Assembly (NCBI GenBank): GCA_964353935.1
Contig: CAYGXL010000026.1
Span: forward strand, 1-23,024
Length of the DNA stretch: 23,024 nucleotides
From: JAOUJD01 sp964353935
GTDB taxonomy: Bacteria > Pseudomonadota > Gammaproteobacteria > Burkholderiales > Burkholderiaceae_F
Direction: 5' to 3'
The notes beneath the pieces are model-generated. The model was not told where the DNA came from, did not search any database, and saw only the letters and a list, made by a program, of their open reading frames with translations. Shown in pieces: positions 1 to 6,025 of this stretch; position 1 is the stretch's first letter, and every line of letters begins with the position of its first letter. Position numbers and translations under genes: made by a program.

Positions 1-57
1 GCAGCGCGGCGATTCCGTCCACGAGCGCGGCCGGGTGACTCCGGTTACGGCAACCCG

Positions 58-354
58 TCAGCCAAGACCGAGCAGGCGACCGATTCGCGTCAGGTAGTCC
101 GCCCCGATGAAGGCGTCGGTTTCGAGCTCGTCGCCCAGGCCCTGCAGCCGGCCGCGCACGCCGGCAAGTCCCTGGCTGACCGCGGCCTGGGACGGCGCGT
201 CCGAGGCCAGCGCAGCGCGCAGCTGCTCGACCTCGGCCTGCAAGGTCTCGACGCTCGCGCCGCCGGTGCGCGCGCGCTCGAGGTCACGTTCGAGCTGCTC
301 CACCAGCTTGGCGACTTCGTCGAGGTCGACCGGGCGGCCGTTGGGTGTGGCCAT
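58..354 (-). CDS. small coiled-coil hypothetical protein (98 aa)
   Basis: I do not recognise the family. The product is a short, charged, soluble protein. Residues about 10-55 hold a heptad-like run (AKLVEQLERDLERAR, then a second Leu/Glu/Gln-rich helix) that should form a coiled coil. A linker and a helix around residues 58-78 follow, and the C-terminus ends in a hydrophobic IGRLLGLG. There is no signal peptide or membrane segment. The ATG at 354 is chosen because AGGAGG (complement of 361-366) lies 6 nt upstream, the strongest Shine-Dalgarno in the window. The longer open frame upstream is only a shadow of the divergent membrane gene. A TAGACT hexamer about 27 nt upstream could be its -10. 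It is divergent from the CbiM-like permease. A structural or regulatory role is possible, but nothing in the sequence settles it. Confidence 0.75.
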   Translation of the reverse strand: MATPNGRPVDLDEVAKLVEQLERDLERARTGGASVETLQAEVEQLRAALASDAPSQAAVSQGLAGVRGRLQGLGDELETDAFIGADYLTRIGRLLGLG

Positions 355-380
355 GGCAATCCTCCTGCTGCGACGAAGCC

Positions 381-386
381 AGTCTA
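381..386 (-). promoter_or_regulatory. putative -10 (TAGACT) for the 98-aa gene
   Basis: The complement of 381-386 reads TAGACT, matching 4 of 6 bases of the sigma-70 -10. It lies about 14 nt upstream of the AGGAGG ribosome-binding site. The same hexamer stands in front of gltI. No good -35 is visible, so this rests on position and recurrence only. Confidence 0.35.
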
Positions 387-425
387 CGCCGCGGTCCGCC
401 GCCTGGAGGCGCGCGGATCTTGCGG

Positions 426-431
426 TAAATT
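426..431 (+). promoter_or_regulatory. putative -10 (TAAATT) for the CbiM-like gene
   Basis: GGTAAATTC sits 8 nt before the ATG at 440 and 2 nt before the ATG at 434. A start site 7-9 nt downstream of the hexamer would fall at the ATG at 440, so the transcript may be leaderless. There is no purine-rich ribosome-binding site ahead of either ATG, which fits. No clear -35. Confidence 0.4.
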
Positions 432-439
432 CAATGACG

Positions 440-1114
440 ATGAATCTGCTGCACGACAACGCGCCCCTGGCCCTGGTCATCCTCGGCTGGATCGTCGTGA
501 TCCCGTGGGCCGTGAGTTCCGCGGTCGCGGTGCGCAGGCAGTTCCTGCCATCGCCGCTCGCGCAGCATGCCTGGCTCGGGGCCATCGTCGCCACTGCCTT
601 CCTGTGGCAGCTGCACGTACGTTCGCCGGTCGGGCTCGACTTCGGCCTGCTCGGCGGTGCGCTGTTCACCCTGGTGTTCGGCCGGGCGCGCGCCGTCCTC
701 GGCCTCCTCGCGGCGCTCGCGTTGCACACCGTGATGGTCGGCGGGTCGTGGCTCAACTTCGGCATCAACGGCGTGCTGCTCGCGATCGTCCCGGCCTGCT
801 CCGCCAGCGCGCTTCAGCGGCTGATCGAGCGCTGGCTGCCAAGGAACATCTTCGTGTTCATCATCGGCAACGGCCTCTTCGTGACGATGGCAACCACGGC
901 GCTGGCAGGCGCCCTGCTGCTCGCCGCCGCCGCCGCCGGCGCGCAGGCCGTGCCGCGGCAGCTGGACGAACACATCGCGTACACGCTGCTGCTGGCCTGG
1001 GGCGAGGCCCTGGTGTCCGGAATGATCTTCTCGGCGCTCGTGGTCTTCCTGCCGCAGGCCGTCCTCACGTACCGCCAGGACACCTATCTCCCGCCCCGCC
1101 GGCCGTCTGTCTGA
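440..1114 (+). CDS. CbiM-like energy-coupling-factor (ECF) transporter permease
   Basis: This is a polytopic inner-membrane protein of about 224 aa with roughly six hydrophobic segments: residues about 8-28, 38-54, 60-95 (two), 103-118, 135-165 and 180-205. The order of features (LGWIVVIPWAV, FGLLGGALFTLVFGR, an asparagine-containing stretch with GINGVLLAIVPA, LPRNIFVFIIGNGLFV, and a closing LPQAVLTYRQDTYL) matches predicted permeases annotated as energy-coupling-factor or CbiM-like components in Burkholderiales. Those proteins are thought to help import a metal or vitamin, but no ATPase or substrate subunit is adjacent, so the substrate is unknown. The start could be the ATG at 434 or 440. 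I chose 440 because no ribosome-binding site is visible and the -10-like hexamer predicts a transcript beginning near it. It ends 64 nt before the TPP-enzyme gene, with a strong stem-loop between them. Confidence 0.75.
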   Translation: MNLLHDNAPLALVILGWIVVIPWAVSSAVAVRRQFLPSPLAQHAWLGAIVATAFLWQLHVRSPVGLDFGLLGGALFTLVFGRARAVLGLLAALALHTVMVGGSWLNFGINGVLLAIVPACSASALQRLIERWLPRNIFVFIIGNGLFVTMATTALAGALLLAAAAAGAQAVPRQLDEHIAYTLLLAWGEALVSGMIFSALVVFLPQAVLTYRQDTYLPPRRPSV

Positions 1115-1135
1115 GCCGGCCCCCGACGGGCCGGC
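1115..1135 (+). terminator. GC-rich stem-loop after the CbiM-like gene
   Basis: GCCGGCCC (1115-1122) pairs perfectly with GGGCCGGC (1128-1135) around a 5-nt loop, starting directly after the stop codon. There is no T-run, so it may act as a weak terminator or a 3'-end stabiliser. Confidence 0.4.
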
Positions 1136-1150
1136 GGCATCGACACGCCG

Positions 1151-1156
1151 TAAACT
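1151..1156 (+). promoter_or_regulatory. putative -10 (TAAACT) for the TPP-enzyme gene
   Basis: CCGTAAACTCGATG resembles the GTAAATTCAATG block in front of the previous gene. Transcription would start near 1163, leaving a leader of about 16 nt that contains the AGGAA ribosome-binding site at 1169-1173. No clear -35. Confidence 0.4.
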
Positions 1157-1178
1157 CGATGCCTTCCCAGGAATCGCC

Positions 1179-2876
1179 ATGCCCCCGACCCGCTCCGGCG
1201 CCCGGATTCTCGTCGATCAACTGCTGATCCAGGGCGTGAACCACGCGTTCTGCGTGCCCGGGGAAAGCTACCTGGCCGTCCTCGACGCGCTGTTCGACTC
1301 GCGGGAGATGATCAAGCTGGTCGTCAACCGCCACGAATCCGGCGCGACCTTCATGGCAGACGCCTACGCGAAGCTCACCGGCCAGCCCGGGGTGGCCTTC
1401 GTCACCCGCGGACCCGGCGCCTGCAACGCGGCGATCGGGATCCACACCGCCTTCCAGGACTCGACGCCACTGGTCGTGTTCGTCGGCCAGGTCGGGAGCA
1501 ACTTCGTGGAGCGCGAGGCGTTCCAGGAGGTCGACTACCGGCGGATGTTCGGCCAGATGACCAAGTGGGTTGCCCAGATCGATCGCGCGGACCGCGTGGC
1601 TGAACTGGTCGCCCGCGCGTTCCAGACCGCGACGAGCGGGCGGCCCGGGCCCGTCGTCCTGGCGCTGCCCGAGGACATGCTGTCGCAGACCGCGGAAGTG
1701 CAGGACGCGCTGTGCCATCAGCCGGTCCACGCGGCGCCGAGCGACATGCAGATCGCCGCGCTGCGGCGGCTGATGGGCCGCTCCCAGCGCCCTGTGGTGA
1801 TCCTCGGAGGAACGGGCTGGACCGCCGCCGCGTGCGACAACTTCAGGCGCTTCGCCGAAGCGAACTACCTTCCGGTCGCCTGCGCTTTCCGCTACCAGGA
1901 CCTGTTCGACAACCGGCACCCCAACTACATCGGCGACGCCGGCATCGGCATCAATCCGAAACTCGCGCAACGCATCAGGGACGCCGACCTCGTCATTGCC
2001 GTCGGCGCGCGCCTGGGCGAGATGACGACCTCGGGTTACACGCTCCTCGATGCGCCACTGCCGGCGCAGTCGCTGGTCCACGTGCATGCGAGCGCCGAGG
2101 AACTCGGGCGCGTGTACCAGGCGCAGCTGATGATCAACGCCGGCATGCAGCAGTTCGCGTCGCGGCTCGCAATGATGATGCCGATCGAGGATGCGCCCTG
2201 GCGCGAGTCGGTCGGGCAGGCGAGGAGCGACTACGAGGCCTGGCAGCAGCGCCCGGCGGTGTACGCGCACGCCGAGCCCCGGCTCGACCTGTGGGAGGTG
2301 GTGCGGATCCTCGCGCGCGCGGTGCCCGAGGACGCGATCATCACGAACGGCGCCGGCAACTTTTCGGTCTGGGCCCACCGGTTCTGGCGTTACACGGGCA
2401 TGCGGACGCAGCTCGCGCCCACCGCCGGCTCGATGGGCTACGGCGTGCCGGCGGCGATTGCCGCGAAGATCGCCGCGCCGGAGCGCTGCGTCGTCTGCTT
2501 CGCGGGCGACGGCGACTTCCAGATGACCGGCCAGGAACTCGGCACCGCGATCCAGTACGGCGCCGGCGTCCTGTTCCTCGTGTTCAACAACGGCATGTAC
2601 GGCACTATCCGCATGCACCAGGAGCGCGAGTTCCCCGGCCGGGAACACGGCACGCGCCTGGTCAATCCGGACTTCGCCAGGTTGGCCGAGGCCTACGGAG
2701 CCTTCGGGGCCACGGCGGACACCACCGACGGGTTCGCCATCGCGCTGTCGCAGGCGCTCGCGTTCATGCGGGAGAAGCACCTGCCGGCGGTGGTGGAACT
2801 CAGGACGGACCCGGAAGTAATCACGCCCAACGCCACGCTGACGGCGATCCGCGCGACCGCGCGCCTCGCGCACTGA
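1179..2876 (+). CDS. thiamine-pyrophosphate-dependent enzyme, acetolactate-synthase-like
   Basis: The 565-aa product has the three-domain layout of the acetohydroxyacid synthase/benzoylformate decarboxylase superfamily. The N-terminal pyrimidine-binding domain holds the activating glutamate (Glu53 in RHESG) and the RGPGACNA turn (about 77-84). A central domain spans about 190-340. The C-terminal pyrophosphate-binding domain carries the TPP/Mg motif, starting GDG at 443-445 and closing with Asn-Asn at 470-471. The cytoplasmic enzyme should decarboxylate a 2-oxo acid and transfer or release the aldehyde. No ilvH/ilvN regulatory subunit or ilvC is adjacent, so I doubt it is the biosynthetic acetolactate synthase. 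Related decarboxylases, oxidases or glyoxylate carboligase-like enzymes are alternatives. The ATG at 1179 is preceded by AGGAA. The gene converges with the 87-aa gene; their stop codons share a palindrome. Confidence 0.88.
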   Translation: MPPTRSGARILVDQLLIQGVNHAFCVPGESYLAVLDALFDSREMIKLVVNRHESGATFMADAYAKLTGQPGVAFVTRGPGACNAAIGIHTAFQDSTPLVVFVGQVGSNFVEREAFQEVDYRRMFGQMTKWVAQIDRADRVAELVARAFQTATSGRPGPVVLALPEDMLSQTAEVQDALCHQPVHAAPSDMQIAALRRLMGRSQRPVVILGGTGWTAAACDNFRRFAEANYLPVACAFRYQDLFDNRHPNYIGDAGIGINPKLAQRIRDADLVIAVGARLGEMTTSGYTLLDAPLPAQSLVHVHASAEELGRVYQAQLMINAGMQQFASRLAMMMPIEDAPWRESVGQARSDYEAWQQRPAVYAHAEPRLDLWEVVRILARAVPEDAIITNGAGNFSVWAHRFWRYTGMRTQLAPTAGSMGYGVPAAIAAKIAAPERCVVCFAGDGDFQMTGQELGTAIQYGAGVLFLVFNNGMYGTIRMHQEREFPGREHGTRLVNPDFARLAEAYGAFGATADTTDGFAIALSQALAFMREKHLPAVVELRTDPEVITPNATLTAIRATARLAH

Positions 2877-2886
2877 CGATCGTCAG
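2873..2886. repeat. 14-bp perfect palindrome holding two convergent stop codons
   Basis: CTGACGATCGTCAG is its own reverse complement. It contains the TGA of the TPP-enzyme gene (2874-2876) and the TGA of the convergent 87-aa gene (2883-2885, complement). With no loop or T-tract it is unlikely to be a classical terminator. Confidence 0.8.
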
Positions 2887-3146
2887 CCAGCCAGCCCCTT
2901 GCGCAGCCACTCGGCGACGAGATCGTCGAGCCGCGCGCCGCGCGACTGCGCTTGCGCCTGCATCTGCCGCACGAGATCGTGCGGCAGCTTCACGGCGAAC
3001 GGCACCAGTCCCAGCGCCCGATCGCGTTCGCGTTGCGCGCGGCGATCCGTCTCGGTCTCGGCGGCGCGTCCATACGGATTGCCGGCGCGGCGCATCTCGT
3101 TCGAAAGCCTGAGCCCCTTGCGCTTTTCCAGTTCGCTGCTCTTCAT
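2883..3146 (-). CDS. small protein with ribbon-helix-helix-like C-terminus (87 aa)
   Basis: The N-terminal half (residues 1-45) is very basic and charged (MKSSELEKRKGLRLSNEMRR). The C-terminal part (about 50-86), FAVKLPHDLVRQMQAQAQSR followed by LDDLVAEWLRKGL, has the strand-helix-helix spacing of Arc/CopG-type ribbon-helix-helix DNA-binding proteins. The basic region could contact nucleic acid. The ATG at 3146 lies 2 nt after the denD stop (TGACGATG), so it is probably translationally coupled to denD and is the last gene of the pyrC operon. I recall similar short proteins opening with MKSSELEKRKGL in Burkholderiales annotated only as hypothetical. A DNA-binding or toxin-antitoxin antitoxin role is conceivable, but no toxin gene accompanies it. 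Confidence 0.8.
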   Translation of the reverse strand: MKSSELEKRKGLRLSNEMRRAGNPYGRAAETETDRRAQRERDRALGLVPFAVKLPHDLVRQMQAQAQSRGARLDDLVAEWLRKGLAG

Positions 3147-3148
3147 CG

Positions 3149-4111
3149 TCACCGCACGTACTCCTTCGCGTAGTCGCGGACGATCGACTCGAAGTCGCCG
3201 TCGCGGATAAAACCCATGGCGTCCGCCCGTGCGGTGTCGAAGCGCGCCGGCCAGCCCTGGACGATCGCCTGGATGCGCGGGTCGGGCTGCATCGTCACGC
3301 GTCCACGCGCGGCTTCGCCGCCCACCCGGGCGAGGGCGTCCAGCATCGACGCGATCGAGACGGTGATGCCGGGCAGGCTCAGCGAACGCAGCCCGGTCCA
3401 GCGCCCGGCCGGCAGTTCGTGCGCATGGACGAGATTGGCGATCGCGGCCCGCGGAGACATCAACCACATCGAAGCGCGCGGATCGACGGGACAGACCGCT
3501 TCGACCCCGGCCAGCGGCTCGCGGATGATTCCGCTCGCGAAGCTCGACGCCGCGGCGTTCGGTTTGCCCGGACGCACCACGATGGTCGGCAGGCGCACGG
3601 CGCGGCCATCGATGAAGCCCTTTCGCGCGCAGTCGCCGACCAGCAGTTCGCCGATCAGCTTCTGCACGCCGTAGCTCGACTGCGGGCTCGGCGTCGTCTC
3701 GTCGGTCACCACCGCGGGTAACGTCCCGCCAAAGACGGCGACCGAACTCGCGAACACGAGCTTCGGTCGGCGGCCCTCGGCGCGCAGCGTGTCCAGGAGC
3801 GCGCGGGTGCCATCGAGGTTCACGTGCATGCCGAGATCGAAGTCGGCCTCGGCGGCGCCGGATACGACGGCCGCGAGGTGAAACACGCTGTCGGCGCCGG
3901 CCACGGCACGCGCCATGAATGCCGGGTCGCCGACATCGCCAACGGCGCTTCGCACACGCTCCATCGCCGGTGCGGCAACCTGATCGACCGCGACGATTTC
4001 AGCGATCTGGCGGCGCTCGCCTGCCGCGTTCGCCAGCGCCCCCCGCTGCAGCAGTTCGCCAATCAGTCGCTGGCCCAGGAAACCGGCGCCGCCGGTGACG
4101 ACGACCTTCAT
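3149..4111 (-). CDS. denD: D-erythronate dehydrogenase-like SDR (DenD family)
   Basis: The 320-aa protein belongs to the extended short-chain dehydrogenase/epimerase family. The NAD-binding glycine motif is TGGAGFLG (residues 6-13). An acidic residue (Asp43) follows strand 2, FHLAA is at 77-81, serines in ASSVAVFG sit at 122-123, and the catalytic pair is Tyr147-x-x-x-Lys151. The stretch LPTIVVRPGKPNAAASSFAS at about 174-193 and the later W..SPR block are, to my knowledge, typical of D-erythronate dehydrogenase, which oxidises D-erythronate to 2-oxo-tetronate. The partners of that pathway (OtnK kinase, OtnC aldolase, OtnI isomerase) are absent here, so the physiological substrate may differ. 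The start overlaps the DUF3025 stop as ATGA, which implies coupled translation, and the gene is followed 2 nt later by the 87-aa gene. Confidence 0.85.
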   Translation of the reverse strand: MKVVVTGGAGFLGQRLIGELLQRGALANAAGERRQIAEIVAVDQVAAPAMERVRSAVGDVGDPAFMARAVAGADSVFHLAAVVSGAAEADFDLGMHVNLDGTRALLDTLRAEGRRPKLVFASSVAVFGGTLPAVVTDETTPSPQSSYGVQKLIGELLVGDCARKGFIDGRAVRLPTIVVRPGKPNAAASSFASGIIREPLAGVEAVCPVDPRASMWLMSPRAAIANLVHAHELPAGRWTGLRSLSLPGITVSIASMLDALARVGGEAARGRVTMQPDPRIQAIVQGWPARFDTARADAMGFIRDGDFESIVRDYAKEYVR

Positions 4112-4914
4112 GGCCTGCTCTCCGACAATCGATCCTCCGCCGTTCGCGCCCTGCGCGCCGGTCGAAACACCGACGCGTCGTCGTAGTACGCCGCGTCGGC
4201 GTTGTCCGCCCAGCCGGGAATCCCGAGCACCGGCAACGGCCGCAACCGGCCCGGAGCCAGTCCGTCATCCAGGGCGGCGGCGACGGCCGCGTCGATGGCC
4301 GCGAGCGGAGCGTCCGGGTCCAGCCTCACGTGCAGGGCGTGCGCGGTCACCCCGCGGTAGGGCGCCGTCAGTTTCTCCATCAACGCGTGGCCGAAGACGA
4401 TCGCCCGCACCTCGGAGTGCCACGCTGCGCGGTGGACCACGAACAGCCTGCGCCAGTCGTGCGCGGCCAGCGCATCGACGAGGTCGTCGCGCTGCGTGAC
4501 CAGCAGCACCGAGTTCTCGTCGACCAGCGTCGCGGCGTCGCGCAGCGCTCCGCGCCGGGGTCCGACACCATCCCGTGCGATGGCCGCCGCCTGCAAGGCA
4601 TTCAGTGCGGCCTTGGTGCGCGGGAATGTCAACCACACCAGCGCGTTGAAGAGGTCGTGCAGGTTGTCCCGCGTCGGCACTTCTCCCGTGCGGTGGATGT
4701 GCTCTTCGTAAGCAGACTCGCCGGCCGCCTCGGGCGGGGCGAAGCGGATCGGCCGTCCGCCCGCGTTGCGGAGTCCCATCCGCGATGCGGCGGCACCGAG
4801 CGCGCCGCGCGCATCGCGCGCGCCTTCGACGGCGCGGCCGCGTTCGGCCACCGCGCGGAACCACGGCGCGTCCCAGTCGACGACGCGCGCGGGCGCTAGT
4901 CGGTCAGCGACCAC
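4108..4914 (-). CDS. DUF3025 domain-containing protein
   Basis: The 268-aa protein fits the DUF3025 family through the block around residues 70-105: RFAPPEAAGESAYEEHI, then the tG-vPTR-nLHD-FNALVWLTFPRTKAALN run. A later SVLLVTQRDDL and a conserved His/Glu region (WHSEVRAIVFGHALMEKL, about 165-182) follow. No signal peptide or membrane segment is visible. The function of the family is unknown to me; conserved His, Asp and Asn residues hint at an enzyme. The start is GTG at 4914, 19 nt inside the pyrC coding region, with a GGGGAAA stretch about 8-9 nt upstream. No in-frame ATG lies nearby. The gene overlaps denD by 4 nt. Its place right after pyrC makes co-transcription with pyrimidine synthesis very likely, though a functional link is only inference. 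Confidence 0.88.
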   Translation of the reverse strand: MVADRLAPARVVDWDAPWFRAVAERGRAVEGARDARGALGAAASRMGLRNAGGRPIRFAPPEAAGESAYEEHIHRTGEVPTRDNLHDLFNALVWLTFPRTKAALNALQAAAIARDGVGPRRGALRDAATLVDENSVLLVTQRDDLVDALAAHDWRRLFVVHRAAWHSEVRAIVFGHALMEKLTAPYRGVTAHALHVRLDPDAPLAAIDAAVAAALDDGLAPGRLRPLPVLGIPGWADNADAAYYDDASVFRPARRARTAEDRLSESRP

Positions 4915-5945
4915 GCGAGCGTTTCCCCGGCGCCGAGCGGCACGATCGTCTGGTCGCCGAACGGGAACGCCTCCGGCACCGCACAGGGCCGGCGTCTCAG
5001 CGTGACCGTGCCGGCGTTACGCGGCAGGCCGTAGAAGGCCGGGCCATGGAAGGAAGCGAAGGCCTCGAAGCGATCGATCGCGCCGGCGGTGTCGAACGCC
5101 TCCGCATACAGTTCGAGCGCGAACGCCGCCGTGTAGCAGCCCGCGCAGCCGCACGCGTTTTCCTTGTCGCCCCTGGAGTGAGGGGCGGAGTCGGTGCCGA
5201 GGAAGAAGCGCGGATTGCCGCCGGTGGCCGCCGCGACCAGCGCCCGCCGGTGAACTTCGCGCTTGAGGATCGGCAGGCAGTAGTAGTGCGGCCGCGCGCC
5301 GGTCCTGCCTTCGGCCGTCATGAAGAGCGCGTTGCGGTTGTAGCGCAGGTGATGCGCGGTGATCGTCGCGGCGATCGGCCCGCTCGCGTCGCGCACGTAT
5401 TCGGCCGCCTCCTTCGTCGTGATGTGCTCGAACACCACCTTCAGCGCCGGGAAGTCGCGCCGCAGCGGCTGCATCACCTTGTCGAGGAAGACACGTTCAC
5501 GGTCGAACACGTCCACTTCGCCGTGCGTGACCTCGCCGTGCACGAGCAGCGGAACTCCTTCCCGCTGCATCGCCTCCAGCGCCGGTGCGCAGCGCCGGAC
5601 ATCGGTCACGCCGGAATCCGAATTCGTCGTCGCGCCGGCCGGGTAGAGCTTCACGCCGTGCACGATGCCGCTCGCCCTGGCGCGCACGATCTCGTCCGGC
5701 GCCGTGGCGTCGGTCAGGTACAGCGTCATCAGCGGCTCGAACGCCATGCCGCCGGGCAAGGCGGCGAGGATGCGCCCGCGGTACTCGCGCGCCTGCGCGG
5801 TGGTCGTGACCGGGGGCCGGAGGTTCGGCATCACGATGGCCCGCGCGAACTGGCGCGCCGAGTGCGGCAGGACGGCAGCGAGCGCCGCACCATCGCGCAG
5901 GTGCAGGTGCCAGTCGTCGGGCCGTGTGATCGTCAGGGTGTCCAT
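4896..5945 (-). CDS. pyrC: dihydroorotase (class II, E. coli type)
   Basis: PyrC catalyses the reversible cyclisation of N-carbamoyl-L-aspartate to dihydroorotate, the third step of de novo pyrimidine synthesis. The 349-aa length matches E. coli PyrC (348 aa). The binuclear zinc site is intact: His13 and His15 (DWHLHLRD), Lys99 (GVKLYPAGATTNSDSG, the carboxylated lysine), His136 (LLVHGEV), His174 (VFEHITTKEA) and Asp252 (LGTDSAPH). The substrate-binding Asn in MPNLRPP is also present. The ATG at 5945 lies only 6 nt after a GATAAT -10 element and has no ribosome-binding site, which predicts a leaderless mRNA. It is the first gene of an operon with DUF3025, denD and an 87-aa protein, and is divergent from aceE across 80 bp. 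Confidence 0.97.
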   Translation of the reverse strand: MDTLTITRPDDWHLHLRDGAALAAVLPHSARQFARAIVMPNLRPPVTTTAQAREYRGRILAALPGGMAFEPLMTLYLTDATAPDEIVRARASGIVHGVKLYPAGATTNSDSGVTDVRRCAPALEAMQREGVPLLVHGEVTHGEVDVFDRERVFLDKVMQPLRRDFPALKVVFEHITTKEAAEYVRDASGPIAATITAHHLRYNRNALFMTAEGRTGARPHYYCLPILKREVHRRALVAAATGGNPRFFLGTDSAPHSRGDKENACGCAGCYTAAFALELYAEAFDTAGAIDRFEAFASFHGPAFYGLPRNAGTVTLRRRPCAVPEAFPFGDQTIVPLGAGETLAWSLTD

Positions 5946-5951
5946 GCCCGC

Positions 5952-5957
5952 ATTATC
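5952..5957 (-). promoter_or_regulatory. pyrC promoter -10 (extended, TGGGATAAT)
   Basis: The complement reads GCTGGGATAATGCGGGCATG. The hexamer GATAAT carries an upstream TG at the extended -10 position, and exactly 6 nt separate it from the pyrC ATG, so the expected start site coincides with the start codon. The 14-bp block 5949-5962 is identical to one at 21024-21037. The -35 is poor, as is common for extended -10 promoters. Confidence 0.6.
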
Positions 5958-5985
5958 CCAGCGGATGCGACACCGTTCGCGGGCG

Positions 5986-5991
5986 GATAAT
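5986..5991 (+). promoter_or_regulatory. aceE promoter -10 (GATAAT)
   Basis: GGATAATCC lies 34 nt before the TTG start of aceE, giving a predicted leader of about 28 nt. Its hexamer is only 28 bp from the divergent pyrC -10, so the two promoters are back to back and polymerases could compete. No convincing -35 is seen. Confidence 0.5.
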
Positions 5992-6025
5992 CCTCGGCCT
6001 CGCTCCTCGCCTCCCCGGGGGTCCC

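Noticed and set aside
1..57. Possible end of an upstream plus-strand gene (a stop at 36-38 after a short open stretch)
   Set aside because: Only a dozen codons are visible, with no recognisable C-terminus, so no gene can be claimed.
1065..2873. A 602-codon minus-strand frame opposite the TPP-enzyme gene, and a 466-codon plus frame at 1712-3112
   Set aside because: Both have the repetitive Arg/Gly/His composition of shadow frames and no start signals; the TPP-enzyme frame has all family motifs.
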